12,865 nt of DNA from Alphaproteobacteria bacterium (GTDB lineage Bacteria; Pseudomonadota; Alphaproteobacteria; Sphingomonadales; Rhodothalassiaceae). The stretch covers positions 1 to 12,865 of the forward strand of contig RFIU01000233.1 of NCBI GenBank assembly GCA_003695555.1, in the 5' to 3' direction. The stretch's first letter is position 1, and each line of letters opens with the position of its first letter. Both the position numbers and the translations under genes were made by a program. Below the pieces are notes generated by a model. It did no database searches and had not been told where the DNA came from. It saw only the letters and a program-made list of their open reading frames with translations. This document shows, one piece after another, positions 1-8,383 of this stretch.

Positions 1-2
1 AT

Positions 3-515
3 CTCACCCCCGGTCAGGCCGATCAGGCGGGCGGCGTCGCCGCCTATATTAATGCCCAGTTCGACCGTTCGCTGACCTGGAAGGATGCCGAATGGCTCGC
101 CGAGCTGTGGGGCGGCCCCTTTGCGATCAAGGGCGTGATGGACCCGGCGGATGCCGAGCGCGCCCACGAGCACGGGGCGAGCGCGGTGATGCTCTCCAAT
201 CATGGCGGCCGGCAGCTCGACGGCGCATGTGCGCCGATCGAGATGGTCGGGCGGGTGCGCGAGCGCGTCGGGGACCGTCTGGAAGTCATTCTTGACGGCG
301 GCGTGAGGCGCGGCAGCCACGTCGTCAAGGCGCTGGCGGCGGGCGCCGATGCAGTGTCGATCGGACGGCCCTATCTCTATGGCCTTGCCGGCGGCGGAGA
401 GGCGGGCGTCACGCGCGTCCTGTCGCTGCTGATCGAAGAGACCCACCGCACGCTCGCCCTGCTCGGCTGTGCCGATATCGACCGACTCGACCGCAGCTTC
501 CTGCGCGACCGGTGA
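3..515 (+). CDS. FMN-dependent alpha-hydroxy-acid oxidase/dehydrogenase (5' truncated by window edge)
   Basis: This is the last 170 residues of a flavoprotein of the lactate/glycolate/mandelate dehydrogenase family (LldD, MdlB, glycolate oxidase). The family oxidises a 2-hydroxy acid to the 2-keto acid through FMN in a TIM barrel. Visible landmarks, in order, are PFAIKGV, whose lysine contacts FMN; SNHGGRQLD, which carries the catalytic base histidine and a substrate-binding arginine; and DGGVRRGSHVVKAL followed by GADAVSIGRP, the FMN-phosphate loop. The chain ends normally with a helical tail and TGA at 513-515. The reading frame is open to the left edge, so the start and the substrate-selecting N-terminal half lie outside the window. 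A ThDP enzyme begins 56 nt downstream on the same strand, so the two are probably co-transcribed. The family assignment is secure. The substrate (lactate, mandelate, glycolate or other) cannot be told from this part. Confidence 0.9.
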   Translation, partial: LTPGQADQAGGVAAYINAQFDRSLTWKDAEWLAELWGGPFAIKGVMDPADAERAHEHGASAVMLSNHGGRQLDGACAPIEMVGRVRERVGDRLEVILDGGVRRGSHVVKALAAGADAVSIGRPYLYGLAGGGEAGVTRVLSLLIEETHRTLALLGCADIDRLDRSFLRDR

Positions 516-556
516 AGGATGAGGGGCGAAGAAGGCGGACAGGAACGACAGAAACC

Positions 557-563
557 AAGGAGG
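557..563 (+). promoter_or_regulatory. Shine-Dalgarno AAGGAGG of the ThDP enzyme
   Basis: A near-perfect Shine-Dalgarno sequence 8 nt before the ATG at 572. It decides the start against the in-frame GTG at 512. It is the strongest ribosome site in the left part of the window, so the gene is probably translated independently of the oxidase upstream. Confidence 0.85.
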
Positions 564-571
564 AAAGCGCG

Positions 572-2131
572 ATGCGCGGTGCCGATCTGATCGTCCGGAC
601 TCTGGCCGATGCCGGGGTCGAGCTCTGTTTCACCAACCCCGGCACTTCCGAGATGCATCTCGTCGCCGCCCTCGACCATGAGGCGCGCATGCGCTCCGTC
701 CTGGTGCTCTTCGAGGGCGTCGCAAGCGGCGCAGCCGACGGCTATGCGCGCCTCGCCGACAAGCCGGCAGCGACCCTCTTTCACCTCGGCCCCGGCCTCG
801 CCAACGGCATCGCCAATCTTCACAATGCGCGCCGCGCCCGCTCGCCGATCGTCAATATCGTCGGCGATCATGCCCGCCATCACCGCATCTTCGACGCACC
901 GCTGACCAGTGACATCGAAAGCCTCGCCCGGCCCGTCTCGCGCTGGTACGCCGCGATCGAAGATCCGGCATCGACCGCAGAGATCACCACGACCGCCGTC
1001 GCGCAATCCTTCCTTGATGGGGGCGGCGTGGCGAGCCTGGTGGTGCCGGCCGACATTGCCTGGCAGGAGGTTCAGGATCAGACGGCAAGGCCCGGCAATC
1101 GTCCGGGCCGCGCGAGCGTGCCGGAAGAGCGGATCGCCGAGGCAGCCGAGAAGCTGAAGGCGGCCGGTTCGCCGGTCGTCTTCATCGGCGCGCAGGCCTG
1201 TCGCGAAGAAGGGCTGCGCGCGGCCGGACGGCTGGCCCAAGCGCTGGACGCAAGGCTGGTAATGGAAACCTTTCCGGCCCGCATCTCGCGCGGGGCGGGC
1301 CGGGTCAGCGCGACGCGGCTTCAGTATTTCGCCGATGGCGCTGCCCAGGATCTGAAAGACGCCGACCTGCTGCTGCTTGCCGGTGCGCGCGCGCCGGTCT
1401 CCTTCTTCGCCTATCCCGGTCAGCCGTCGAGCCTGGTCCCGGAAGGTGCCGAACCCTTCCTGCTCGGCGATGCCGGCGAGGATGTCGTGGCCGCCCTAGA
1501 CGCGCTCGCCGATCATTTCGGCGCGCCGCGCGAACCAGCGCTCGATCCGGCAATGGCCCCGCCACCGCTGATGCAGCCGGACGAGAAGCTGTCGGCACCG
1601 GCCGTCGGCATGGCGCTCGCCCGCCACATGCCGGCGGGCAGCGTGATCTGCGACGATTCGACGACCTCCGGGCTCGGCGTCTATTTTCTGCTCGAGAATG
1701 CCGCCCCCCACGAATGGCTGTGCCTGACGGGCGGCGCGATCGGCGCCGGCATGCCAATGGGAGTCGGCGCCGCGCTCGCCGCGCCTGAGCGCAAGGTGAT
1801 CACTCTCAACGGCGACGGTGCCGGCGCCTATACGCTGCAGGCGCTGTGGACGCAGGCGCGTGAAAACCTGAATGTCGTCAACATCGTCTTCGCCAATCAT
1901 TCCTATCTGATCTTGAATGTCGAGCTGGCGCGGCTCGGACTGGCTGGCGAAACGGGCGGCAAGGCGCGCGCCATGCTCAGCCTCGCCGAACCGCGGATGG
2001 ACTGGGTGAAGCTGGCGGAAGGCTTCGGGGTGGCGGCAAGCCATGCCCGCACCGCCGGAGAGTTCGATCGCGCCCTCGCCTCGGCGATCAGCGCATCCGG
2101 CCCGCAGCTCATCGTCGCCGAGATCGCCTGA
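572..2131 (+). CDS. Thiamine-diphosphate-dependent enzyme, acetolactate synthase large-subunit-like / benzoylformate decarboxylase-like
   Basis: A 519-residue ThDP enzyme with the usual three-domain order: N-terminal PYR domain (about 1-165), central domain (about 190-320) and C-terminal PP domain (about 355-519). Seen directly: NPGTSE at 22-27; the cofactor-activating glutamate in FEG (E48); HLGPG at 71-75, whose histidine falls where benzoylformate decarboxylase has its catalytic His; and the PP-domain motif GDG at 414-416 with N442, giving the GDG-X(25)-N metal/diphosphate signature. Databases usually label such proteins 'acetolactate synthase large subunit', but no small regulatory subunit is adjacent and the neighbour is a hydroxy-acid oxidase. 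A 2-keto-acid decarboxylase or carboligase is therefore as likely; this is inference. The ATG at 572 is chosen because AAGGAGG lies at 557-563 with an 8-nt spacer. An in-frame GTG at 512 would overlap the upstream gene and adds an unconserved basic stretch. Confidence 0.88.
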   Translation: MRGADLIVRTLADAGVELCFTNPGTSEMHLVAALDHEARMRSVLVLFEGVASGAADGYARLADKPAATLFHLGPGLANGIANLHNARRARSPIVNIVGDHARHHRIFDAPLTSDIESLARPVSRWYAAIEDPASTAEITTTAVAQSFLDGGGVASLVVPADIAWQEVQDQTARPGNRPGRASVPEERIAEAAEKLKAAGSPVVFIGAQACREEGLRAAGRLAQALDARLVMETFPARISRGAGRVSATRLQYFADGAAQDLKDADLLLLAGARAPVSFFAYPGQPSSLVPEGAEPFLLGDAGEDVVAALDALADHFGAPREPALDPAMAPPPLMQPDEKLSAPAVGMALARHMPAGSVICDDSTTSGLGVYFLLENAAPHEWLCLTGGAIGAGMPMGVGAALAAPERKVITLNGDGAGAYTLQALWTQARENLNVVNIVFANHSYLILNVELARLGLAGETGGKARAMLSLAEPRMDWVKLAEGFGVAASHARTAGEFDRALASAISASGPQLIVAEIA

Positions 2132-2157
2132 GCGTCAAGCGGGGTGCTCGAAGATCT

Positions 2158-2631
2158 TCAGACGAATTCGATACGGGCGATCTCGTAGTACTTCTCGCCG
2201 GAAGGGGTGACGACCTCGACCTCATCGCCGAGACGACGGCCGATCAGCGCGCGGGCGAGCGGGGAATTGTAGGAAATGCGCCCCGCCTTGACGTCCGATT
2301 CCTCGACGCCGACGATCTGATAGACGATCTCGCGATCGTCTTCGTCGATCAGCGTCACGGTGGCGCCGAACATCACCTTGTCGCCGTCGAAGCGCGACGG
2401 GTCGATGACCTCGGCGCGGGCGAGACGATCCTCGAGCTCCATCACTCGCGCCTCAATCATCCCCTGGCGCTCCTTGGCCGCATGATATTCGGCATTCTCG
2501 GACAGATCGCCATGGGCGCGCGCTTCTTCGATCGCGCGCACCACCGCCGGCCGCTCGACACCCTTCAGCCGCTGCAGCTCCTCCTTCAGGGCCTCGAAGC
2601 CCGTCAGCAGCATGGGAATCCGTTCGCTCAT
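2158..2631 (-). CDS. greA: Transcription elongation factor GreA
   Basis: A 157-residue GreA, the normal family length. GreA enters the RNA polymerase secondary channel and stimulates cleavage of backtracked transcripts. The N-terminal coiled coil (about 1-75) carries the tip signature HGDLSENAEYHAA, in which D42 and E45 are the acidic residues that position the catalytic metal. The C-terminal FKBP-like domain (about 80-157) includes FGATVTLIDED and the conserved ISYNSPLARALIGRRLGDEV. The ATG at 2631 gives the canonical start MSERIPM. The frame stays open upstream to 2811, but that 60-residue extension is unconserved and lies over the greA leader. The gene follows carB on the same strand after 176 nt and may be read both from carAB and from its own promoter. 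Its stop lies 26 nt from the stop of the convergent ThDP-enzyme gene. Confidence 0.97.
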   Translation of the reverse strand: MSERIPMLLTGFEALKEELQRLKGVERPAVVRAIEEARAHGDLSENAEYHAAKERQGMIEARVMELEDRLARAEVIDPSRFDGDKVMFGATVTLIDEDDREIVYQIVGVEESDVKAGRISYNSPLARALIGRRLGDEVEVVTPSGEKYYEIARIEFV

Positions 2632-2781
2632 CGTTCTGTCCGCCTCATCCGCCCTTGGTATGCCTGCGCTCGCCCACCCGTCCCGTTCTTCCCGAGAAAA
2701 CGAGAGAACCGGCCGCTTTGCGCCGCGCCATCGGAGCGTTGCGCCTTGCAGGTCGATCTCGTCTGACCGGAAGAGCGGTCG

Positions 2782-2807
2782 CCTATAACAGAGGCCCCCG
2801 CCCCATT

Positions 2808-2811
<4 letters not shown>
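2782..2811 (-). promoter_or_regulatory. Candidate sigma-70 promoter for greA, overlapping the carB stop codon
   Basis: On the minus strand TTGAAA (2811-2806) is followed by 18 nt and TATAGG (2787-2782). With the preceding bases the -35 reads CTTGAAA, close to the alphaproteobacterial CTTGAC consensus; the -10 is only moderate. The -35 box includes the carB TGA (2810-2808). Transcription would start near 2775 and give a greA leader of about 145 nt. The call is based on motif match only. Confidence 0.4.
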
Positions 2812-6101
<3,290 letters not shown>

Positions 6102-6113
6102 GGGCTTTCCGGG

Positions 6114-7370
6114 CTATGCGGGTGGCTGGTCGGAAGCAGGCGGGCCGGTGCGCCTGTTGCGGGTGCGGTTCCACTCTCCGGCACGCTGCAGGAATTCGGC
6201 AAACAGCGCGAAGCTGTCCTGCGGCCCGGGCGAGGCCTCGGGGTGCTGCTGAAGGCCGAGCAGCGGCTGTTTGCGGCCCTCGAAGGCGCACAGACTGGCG
6301 TCGAAAAGCGAGACCTGACGGACCCGCACCAGCTCGGGGTCGAGCGATTCGGCCACCACCGTGAAGCCGTGGTTCATCGAGACGATGGAAACCTTGCCGG
6401 TCTCAAGGTCCTGGACCGGATGATTGGCGCCGTGATGGCCCTGGTGCATCTTCTCCGTCCGCCCGCCGAGGGCAAGCGCGAGCAGCTGATGGCCGAGGCA
6501 GATGCCGAGGATCGGCGTGCCCGCAGCGATGAGGGCGCGGATCATCGGCACCGCGTAGGCCGCGCTTGCCGCCGGATCGCCGGGACCGTTCGAAAGCACC
6601 ACCGCCGCCGGACGCATCGCCAGAATCCGTTCGGCCGGAGTCTTCGCCGGCACGACGCTCACCCGTGCGCCGGCCGAAACCAGATTGCGAAGGATATTGC
6701 GCTTGACGCCGAAATCGACGACGACGACATGCGGCGCCGGTGCACCCGGCTGCGACCGCACCTCGAAACCGCCCTGTTCCCAGCGCCAGAGCCCCTCGTC
6801 CGTTTCATAAGCTGCGGATGTGCTGACGGCGGCGGCCAGCTCGGCCCCGACGAGACCGGGGAAGGCCTTCGCCTTTTCCCACAAGGCAGCAAGATCGAAG
6901 CGGCCTTGCGCGTCATGGGCGATAATGCCGTTGAGAAAGCCGTGCGCGCGCAGATGACGCGTCAGGCGACGCGTATCTACCCCCCAGATGCCGATCAGTC
7001 CCTCACCGGCCGCCCATGCTGCGAAATCGTCCGTCGCGCGCCAGTTCGAGGGTACGCTCACCGGTTCGCGCACGACGAAGCCGAGCGCGGCGGCGCGGGC
7101 CGCCTCCATGTCCTGCGGATTGACGCCGACATTGCCGATATGGGGAAAGGTGAAGGTGACGATCTGACCGGCGTAGGAGGGATCGGAAAGGATCTCCTGA
7201 TAACCGGTCATCGCGGTATTGAAGCAAAGTTCGCCGACCGCTTCACCGCTCGCCCCCACCCCGTGCCCGCGCCAGACGGTGCCGTCCTCAAGGACGAGCA
7301 CGGCACTGAAACGGTTCTGAGAATCGGAGAAGGTCGGTCCGGCGGAGAGGGATTGCGGGGCATCCGTCAT
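6114..7370 (-). CDS. carA: Carbamoyl-phosphate synthase small subunit (glutamine amidotransferase)
   Basis: A 418-residue CarA that hydrolyses glutamine and feeds ammonia to CarB. The N-terminal small-subunit domain (about 22-155) has the family blocks FNTAMTGYQEILSDPSYAGQ and IGIWGVDTRRLTRHLR. The class I amidotransferase domain (about 212-392) has LSNGPGDP at 259-266, the nucleophile C291 in GICLGHQ, and the H376/E378 pair in HPEASPGP, so the triad is complete. After FAEFLQRAG the chain continues for about 20 Arg/Pro-rich residues beyond the usual end. The ATG at 7370 is chosen because the minus strand has GAGGGAAG (7383-7376) about 7 nt upstream. The 27 residues gained by starting at 7451 are basic, unconserved and overlap the promoter. 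It is the first gene of carA-carB(-greA) and is divergent from the YqeY-dnaG-rpoD operon. Confidence 0.97.
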   Translation of the reverse strand: MTDAPQSLSAGPTFSDSQNRFSAVLVLEDGTVWRGHGVGASGEAVGELCFNTAMTGYQEILSDPSYAGQIVTFTFPHIGNVGVNPQDMEAARAAALGFVVREPVSVPSNWRATDDFAAWAAGEGLIGIWGVDTRRLTRHLRAHGFLNGIIAHDAQGRFDLAALWEKAKAFPGLVGAELAAAVSTSAAYETDEGLWRWEQGGFEVRSQPGAPAPHVVVVDFGVKRNILRNLVSAGARVSVVPAKTPAERILAMRPAAVVLSNGPGDPAASAAYAVPMIRALIAAGTPILGICLGHQLLALALGGRTEKMHQGHHGANHPVQDLETGKVSIVSMNHGFTVVAESLDPELVRVRQVSLFDASLCAFEGRKQPLLGLQQHPEASPGPQDSFALFAEFLQRAGEWNRTRNRRTGPPASDQPPA

Positions 7371-7390
7371 CCAGTCTTCCCTCGTGGCTC

Positions 7391-7411
7391 GCCGGGGCAC
7401 GGCACCCCGGC
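7391..7411 (-). promoter_or_regulatory. GC-rich hairpin in the carA 5' leader
   Basis: A perfect 7-bp stem GCCGGGG/CCCCGGC (7391-7397 with 7405-7411) with a 7-nt loop. It lies between the predicted carA start point (near 7424) and the carA ribosome site. No U-run follows on the minus strand, so it is not a terminator. It could affect mRNA stability or ribosome access, or be incidental in GC-rich DNA. Confidence 0.5.
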
Positions 7412-7430
7412 CCGACACAAATTGCCGGGA

Positions 7431-7459
7431 AACTAGTGAACTTACCCGCACCCGTCAAG
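7431..7459 (-). promoter_or_regulatory. Probable sigma-70 promoter of carAB
   Basis: On the minus strand CTTGAC (7459-7454) is followed by exactly 17 nt and CTAGTT (7436-7431). The -35 is a perfect match to the alphaproteobacterial consensus. The spacing is optimal and the -10 is moderate. An A-tract (7481-7475) lies upstream and could act as an UP element. The predicted start near 7424 gives a leader of about 54 nt. Confidence 0.6.
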
Positions 7460-7521
7460 CAAAGCGGTGCGTTCTTTTTTTCTGCAATTGAAACAATGGA
7501 CTGCGCGATATTCGAGGATCA

Positions 7522-7550
7522 TTGCATCGCTCTCTTCAAGGCGGTATCAT
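7522..7550 (+). promoter_or_regulatory. Candidate sigma-70 promoter of the YqeY-dnaG-rpoD operon
   Basis: TTGCAT (7522-7527), a 17-nt spacer, then TATCAT (7545-7550), which matches TATAAT at five of six positions. The -35 is weak (TTG only). The predicted start near 7557 gives a leader of about 200 nt ahead of the ATG at 7757. It is the best plus-strand promoter I could find in the intergenic region, by motif only. Confidence 0.42.
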
Positions 7551-7718
7551 GAGCGCCCCGTCGATCGGCCGGTAAAGAGATGCGACGGCGGACCTTCAAC
7601 AGGCGACCGGATGCCGATGCGGCAAGAGGCGCAACAGCCGACGAGACGACATACCACCGAGGAAGTCACCATCAATCCACGAGCGCCGACGCCTGGCCGG
7701 CGGCTCCGAGAAGGACGC

Positions 7719-7740
7719 GCCCGATGCCACATGATCGGGC
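7719..7740 (+). promoter_or_regulatory. Hairpin abutting the Shine-Dalgarno of the YqeY-family gene
   Basis: A perfect 7-bp stem GCCCGAT/ATCGGGC (7719-7725 with 7734-7740) with an 8-nt loop. It ends one nucleotide before GAGGAGG (7742-7748), which is itself 8 nt before the ATG at 7757. The strong ribosome site stays single-stranded but directly follows the stem, so the structure could tune translation or protect the mRNA end. Confidence 0.5.
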
Positions 7741-7756
7741 CGAGGAGGTTTTACGC

Positions 7757-8233
7757 ATGTCGCTCAGAGAGCAATTGCAGAACGCGCTGAAGGAAGCGAT
7801 GCGCGATAAGAATCGCCGCAAGGTCGCGACGCTCCGACTCGTGCTCGCCGCCATCAAGGACCGTGACATCGCCCGCCGGACCGAGGCCGACGAGCGCGAC
7901 GACGACGTCATCATCCGCGAAATCCTCGCCCGGATGATCAAACAGCGACAGGACAGCATCGCCGCCTATGAGGAAGGCGGGCGGCTCGAACTCGCCGAGC
8001 AGGAGCGCAACGAGATCGACATCATCCGCTCGTTTCTGCCGCGTCAGCTTTCCGACGAGGAAATCCGCAAGGCGGTCGAGACCGCGATCGGTGAGGTGGA
8101 GGCAAAGAGCCTGAAGGACATCGGCCGCGTGATGGCCTGGCTGAAAGAGCACCATGCCGGCCGAATGGACTTTTCCAAGGCCAGCCGGGTGGTCAAGGAA
8201 CTTCTCGGCGCGAAGGCCGCGGCAAGCCGCTGA
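7757..8233 (+). CDS. GatB/YqeY domain-containing protein
   Basis: A 158-residue, largely helical protein of the YqeY family, the usual length for the stand-alone form. Conserved features are the N-terminal MSLREQLQNALKEAMR followed by TLRLVLAAIKDRDIA; the central block of an acidic stretch, then KQRQDSIAAYEEGGR and LAEQERNEIDIIRSFLP; and the C-terminal IGRVMAWLKEHHAGRMDFSKASRVVKELL. The family resembles the tail domain of GatB (tRNA-dependent amidotransferase), so a tRNA-related role is often proposed, but its biochemical role is not established. The start is set by GAGGAGG with an 8-nt spacer. In many bacteria yqeY sits next to rpsU and/or dnaG-rpoD, which fits its position here as first gene of the dnaG-rpoD operon. 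Its stop codon overlaps a terminator-like stem. Confidence 0.93.
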   Translation: MSLREQLQNALKEAMRDKNRRKVATLRLVLAAIKDRDIARRTEADERDDDVIIREILARMIKQRQDSIAAYEEGGRLELAEQERNEIDIIRSFLPRQLSDEEIRKAVETAIGEVEAKSLKDIGRVMAWLKEHHAGRMDFSKASRVVKELLGAKAAASR

Positions 8234-8242
8234 GGCTTTTTT
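8213..8242 (+). terminator. Terminator-like stem overlapping the YqeY stop codon, with a T6 run
   Basis: GCC (8216-8218) and GCGG (8219-8222) can pair with CCGC (8227-8230) and GGC (8234-8236). This leaves a CAAG loop and the stop codon TGA bulged out, and T6 (8237-8242) follows directly. It is an imperfect intrinsic terminator shape within the YqeY-dnaG transcription unit. If active it would be a partial terminator or attenuator ahead of dnaG, comparable in position to the internal terminator before dnaG in the E. coli rpsU-dnaG-rpoD operon. The bulge makes its strength doubtful. Confidence 0.4.
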
Positions 8243-8243
8243 G

Positions 8244-8357
8244 CGCACGGCCCGTGCGAAGGCGGCAGGTTCCCGGCGCCATGCGACCGGTAGCGCCGGG
8301 CGGCGATGGGTGGCGATGGGCGTCGCCGGACCATGGCATATCGCCGGAACCCGGCGA
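8244..8357 (+). repeat. Cluster of inverted and direct repeats in the YqeY-dnaG spacer (structured RNA candidate)
   Basis: Successive inverted repeats fill this spacer. They are CGCACG/CGTGCG (8244-8249 with 8253-8258, 3-nt loop), CCCGGCGC/GCGCCGGG (8272-8279 with 8293-8300, 13-nt loop), CGGCGA/TCGCCG (8301-8306 with 8323-8328), and TCGCCGG/CCGGCGA (8341-8347 with 8351-8357, AAC loop). Direct repeats also occur: GGCGATGGG at 8302-8310 and 8312-8320, and TCGCCGGA at 8323-8330 and 8341-8348. The repeats allow mutually exclusive pairings: CGCCGGG at 8294-8300 can pair with 8272-8278 or 8350-8356, and CCGGCGA at 8351-8357 with 8341-8347 or 8323-8329. The dnaG ribosome site (8375-8380) lies just beyond. 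Function is inferred, not known. Confidence 0.6.
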
Positions 8358-8383
8358 CGGATATCGAAACCAACGGGAAGAAC

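Larger units (their letters stand above)
7371..7756. other. 386-nt divergent intergenic region between carA and the YqeY-dnaG-rpoD operon
   Basis: I see no convincing coding sequence here: short ORFs in all frames lack ribosome sites and conserved features. From left to right it holds the carA ribosome site and leader hairpin (7391-7411), the carA promoter on the minus strand (7431-7459), a T7 run at 7475-7481 (an A-tract upstream of the carA -35 when read on the minus strand), a candidate plus-strand promoter (7522-7550), about 190 nt of leader, and a hairpin touching the ribosome site of the YqeY gene (7719-7740). There is no rpsU here, although rpsU precedes this operon in many gammaproteobacteria. 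Confidence 0.75.

Noticed and set aside
377..1240. 287-codon minus-strand frame opposite the oxidase and the ThDP gene
   Set aside because: It crosses two recognisable genes in antisense without a ribosome site.
2765..2780. GACCG/CGGTC hairpin downstream of carB as a carB terminator
   Set aside because: The stem is only 5 bp, with no U-run on the minus strand.
7549..7575. Eight-codon upstream ORF (ATG at 7549, TAA at 7573) before the YqeY gene
   Set aside because: Its start codon overlaps the candidate -10 box and precedes the predicted start point, and it has no ribosome site.
8235..8258. CGCACG/CGTGCG stem next to T6 as a classical terminator
   Set aside because: The T-run precedes this stem on the plus strand, and on the minus strand the stem is followed by A residues. 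In neither direction does a U-run follow it.
8333..8383. Upstream in-frame ATG for dnaG at 8333
   Set aside because: It would add 17 residues read from the repeat-rich spacer. The standard DnaG start MRFSPRFLDE lies at 8384 with a GGGAAG ribosome site.
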